64,000 bases of DNA, taken from the NCBI RefSeq assembly GCF_000716675.1, contig NZ_JNXT01000022.1:177808-241807 (forward strand), in the 5' to 3' direction. A model generated the notes under the pieces. That model saw only the letters and a program-made list of their open reading frames with translations. It was not told the origin of the DNA and did not search any database. Position numbers and translations under genes: made by a program. This document shows positions 63,677 through 64,000 of the stretch, piece by piece; positions within the stretch are counted from its first letter, which is position 1, and each line of letters begins with the position of its first letter. This DNA is from Streptomyces alboflavus. Lineage in GTDB: Bacteria > Actinomycetota > Actinomycetes > Streptomycetales > Streptomycetaceae.

Positions 63677-64000
63677 GGTCGTCTGTCTCCTGGGGTCTCG
63701 GGTCGTGCGGTGTCTCGGGTCCTGCGGTGCGGGGGCCGCCGCGTGCGGCCAGGAGGGAGCGTACCTGGTGCCCTGCCGGGAGGCCCCCAGGCCCACCCCT
63801 TCCCCGAAACCATGGGCTCCGCCCCTGGACCCCGGAGGGTGGGTGTCCCCCTTCGGGTGGGACGGGGGCACCCCCCCCGAATCGGCGCTCCGCGCCTCGT
63901 CCTCAAGCGCCGGACGGGCTGAAATGACTTCGCGGGGGCGGGATGAAAGGGCGGCCGGGCAGGCAGTGCGGCCCGCCCCGACCGAAGCACTGGCGGGGGC
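63677..64000. other. Spacer upstream of cobL, with dispersed Streptomyces motifs; no gene
   Basis: 324 bp with no supported gene. It contains a CCACCCCTTCCCCGAAACC-GGGCTCCGCCCC element (about 63790-63835), a GTGTCCCCCTTCGGGTGGGAC hairpin-like stretch and one copy of the 67-bp-family core. No B12 riboswitch seen. Confidence 0.6.
63881..63923. repeat. Single copy of the interspersed repeat amplified at 29.7 kb
   Basis: ATCGGC, a GC-rich hexamer-scale variation, then CCTCGTCCTCAAGCGCCGGA and CGGGCTGAA match the 67-bp unit over about 43 bp. Located in the cobL upstream spacer. Confidence 0.85.

Noticed and set aside
62127..64000. Cobalamin riboswitch upstream of cobT or cobL
   Set aside because: No B12-box-like sequence or the expected stem arrangement could be found on the minus strand in either spacer.

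Overview
The window is GC-rich chromosomal DNA from a Streptomyces-like actinomycete. The base composition, frequent GTG starts, stop/start overlaps of the ATGA and GTGA type, the sporulation protein SsgB, the phosphatidyl-inositol mannoside genes and a bifunctional Rel with an adjoining apt-secF-secD-yajC-ruvBAC-yebC-pdxTS block all point there. Gene order agrees with the conserved core of Streptomyces chromosomes around relA (SCO1513 in S. coelicolor) and ssgB (SCO1541). I see no prophage, transposase, integrase or CRISPR array.

Layout. 1-2.6 kb: DUF948 gene, DUF6167-like gene and alaS (cut by the window edge), one leftward operon. 2.8-5.1 kb: a divergent NB-ARC/TPR ATPase that looks like a LuxR-type regulator without its DNA-binding domain. 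5.1-8.1 kb: rpsD behind a roughly 310-nt structured leader, rarA, and a VKOR-family membrane protein. 8.2-11.9 kb: an ABC-2 exporter plus a NarL-type two-component system in one translationally coupled operon, separated from the VKOR gene by a perfect 24-bp palindrome. 12-16.4 kb: hisS, a metallo-beta-lactamase-fold hydrolase, a membrane-anchored cyclophilin and a DUF349 protein. 16.4-28.5 kb: rel, apt, secF-secD-yajC, ruvB-ruvA-ruvC, yebC, pdxT-pdxS, all leftward.

28.7-40 kb: a small membrane protein, a LemA-like protein, five tandem copies of a 67-bp Streptomyces interspersed repeat, the coupled pgsA-patA-pimA genes, a divergent EF-G2 paralogue, an uncharacterised large membrane protein, a HIT hydrolase/phosphorylase and thrS. 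The thrS-HIT-pgsA-patA-pimA order matches the mycobacterial phosphatidyl-inositol mannoside locus, with EF-G2 and the membrane protein inserted. 40-46.7 kb: a DUF4365 nuclease-like protein coupled to a 408-aa protein of unknown function, divergent from a DEDDh exonuclease; two identical tRNA-Val(CAC) genes flanking an SRPBCC gene; a PGPGW membrane protein; ssgB; a CGNR zinc-finger regulator and small membrane proteins.

46.8-54.8 kb: a DsbA-like protein, a GNAT acetyltransferase, pabC-pabB (folate), a five-gene tRNA cluster (Gly, Cys, Val x3), a zinc-ribbon protein, an APH-fold kinase, small proteins and a Ser/Thr protein kinase. 54.9-63.7 kb: a SpoU/TrmH methyltransferase and a cobalamin/siroheme group, namely cysG-type siroheme synthase, a 1637-residue BluB-CobT fusion with a roughly 1060-residue disordered N-terminal extension, and a CbiE-CbiT fusion (cobL).

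Functionally this is mostly housekeeping: translation, stringent response, protein export, recombination, B6, folate and B12 pathways, and cell-envelope lipid synthesis. The points most worth a second look are the rpsD leader, the DUF4365 pair, the BluB-CobT extension, the 67-bp repeat array and the 24-bp operator-like palindrome.
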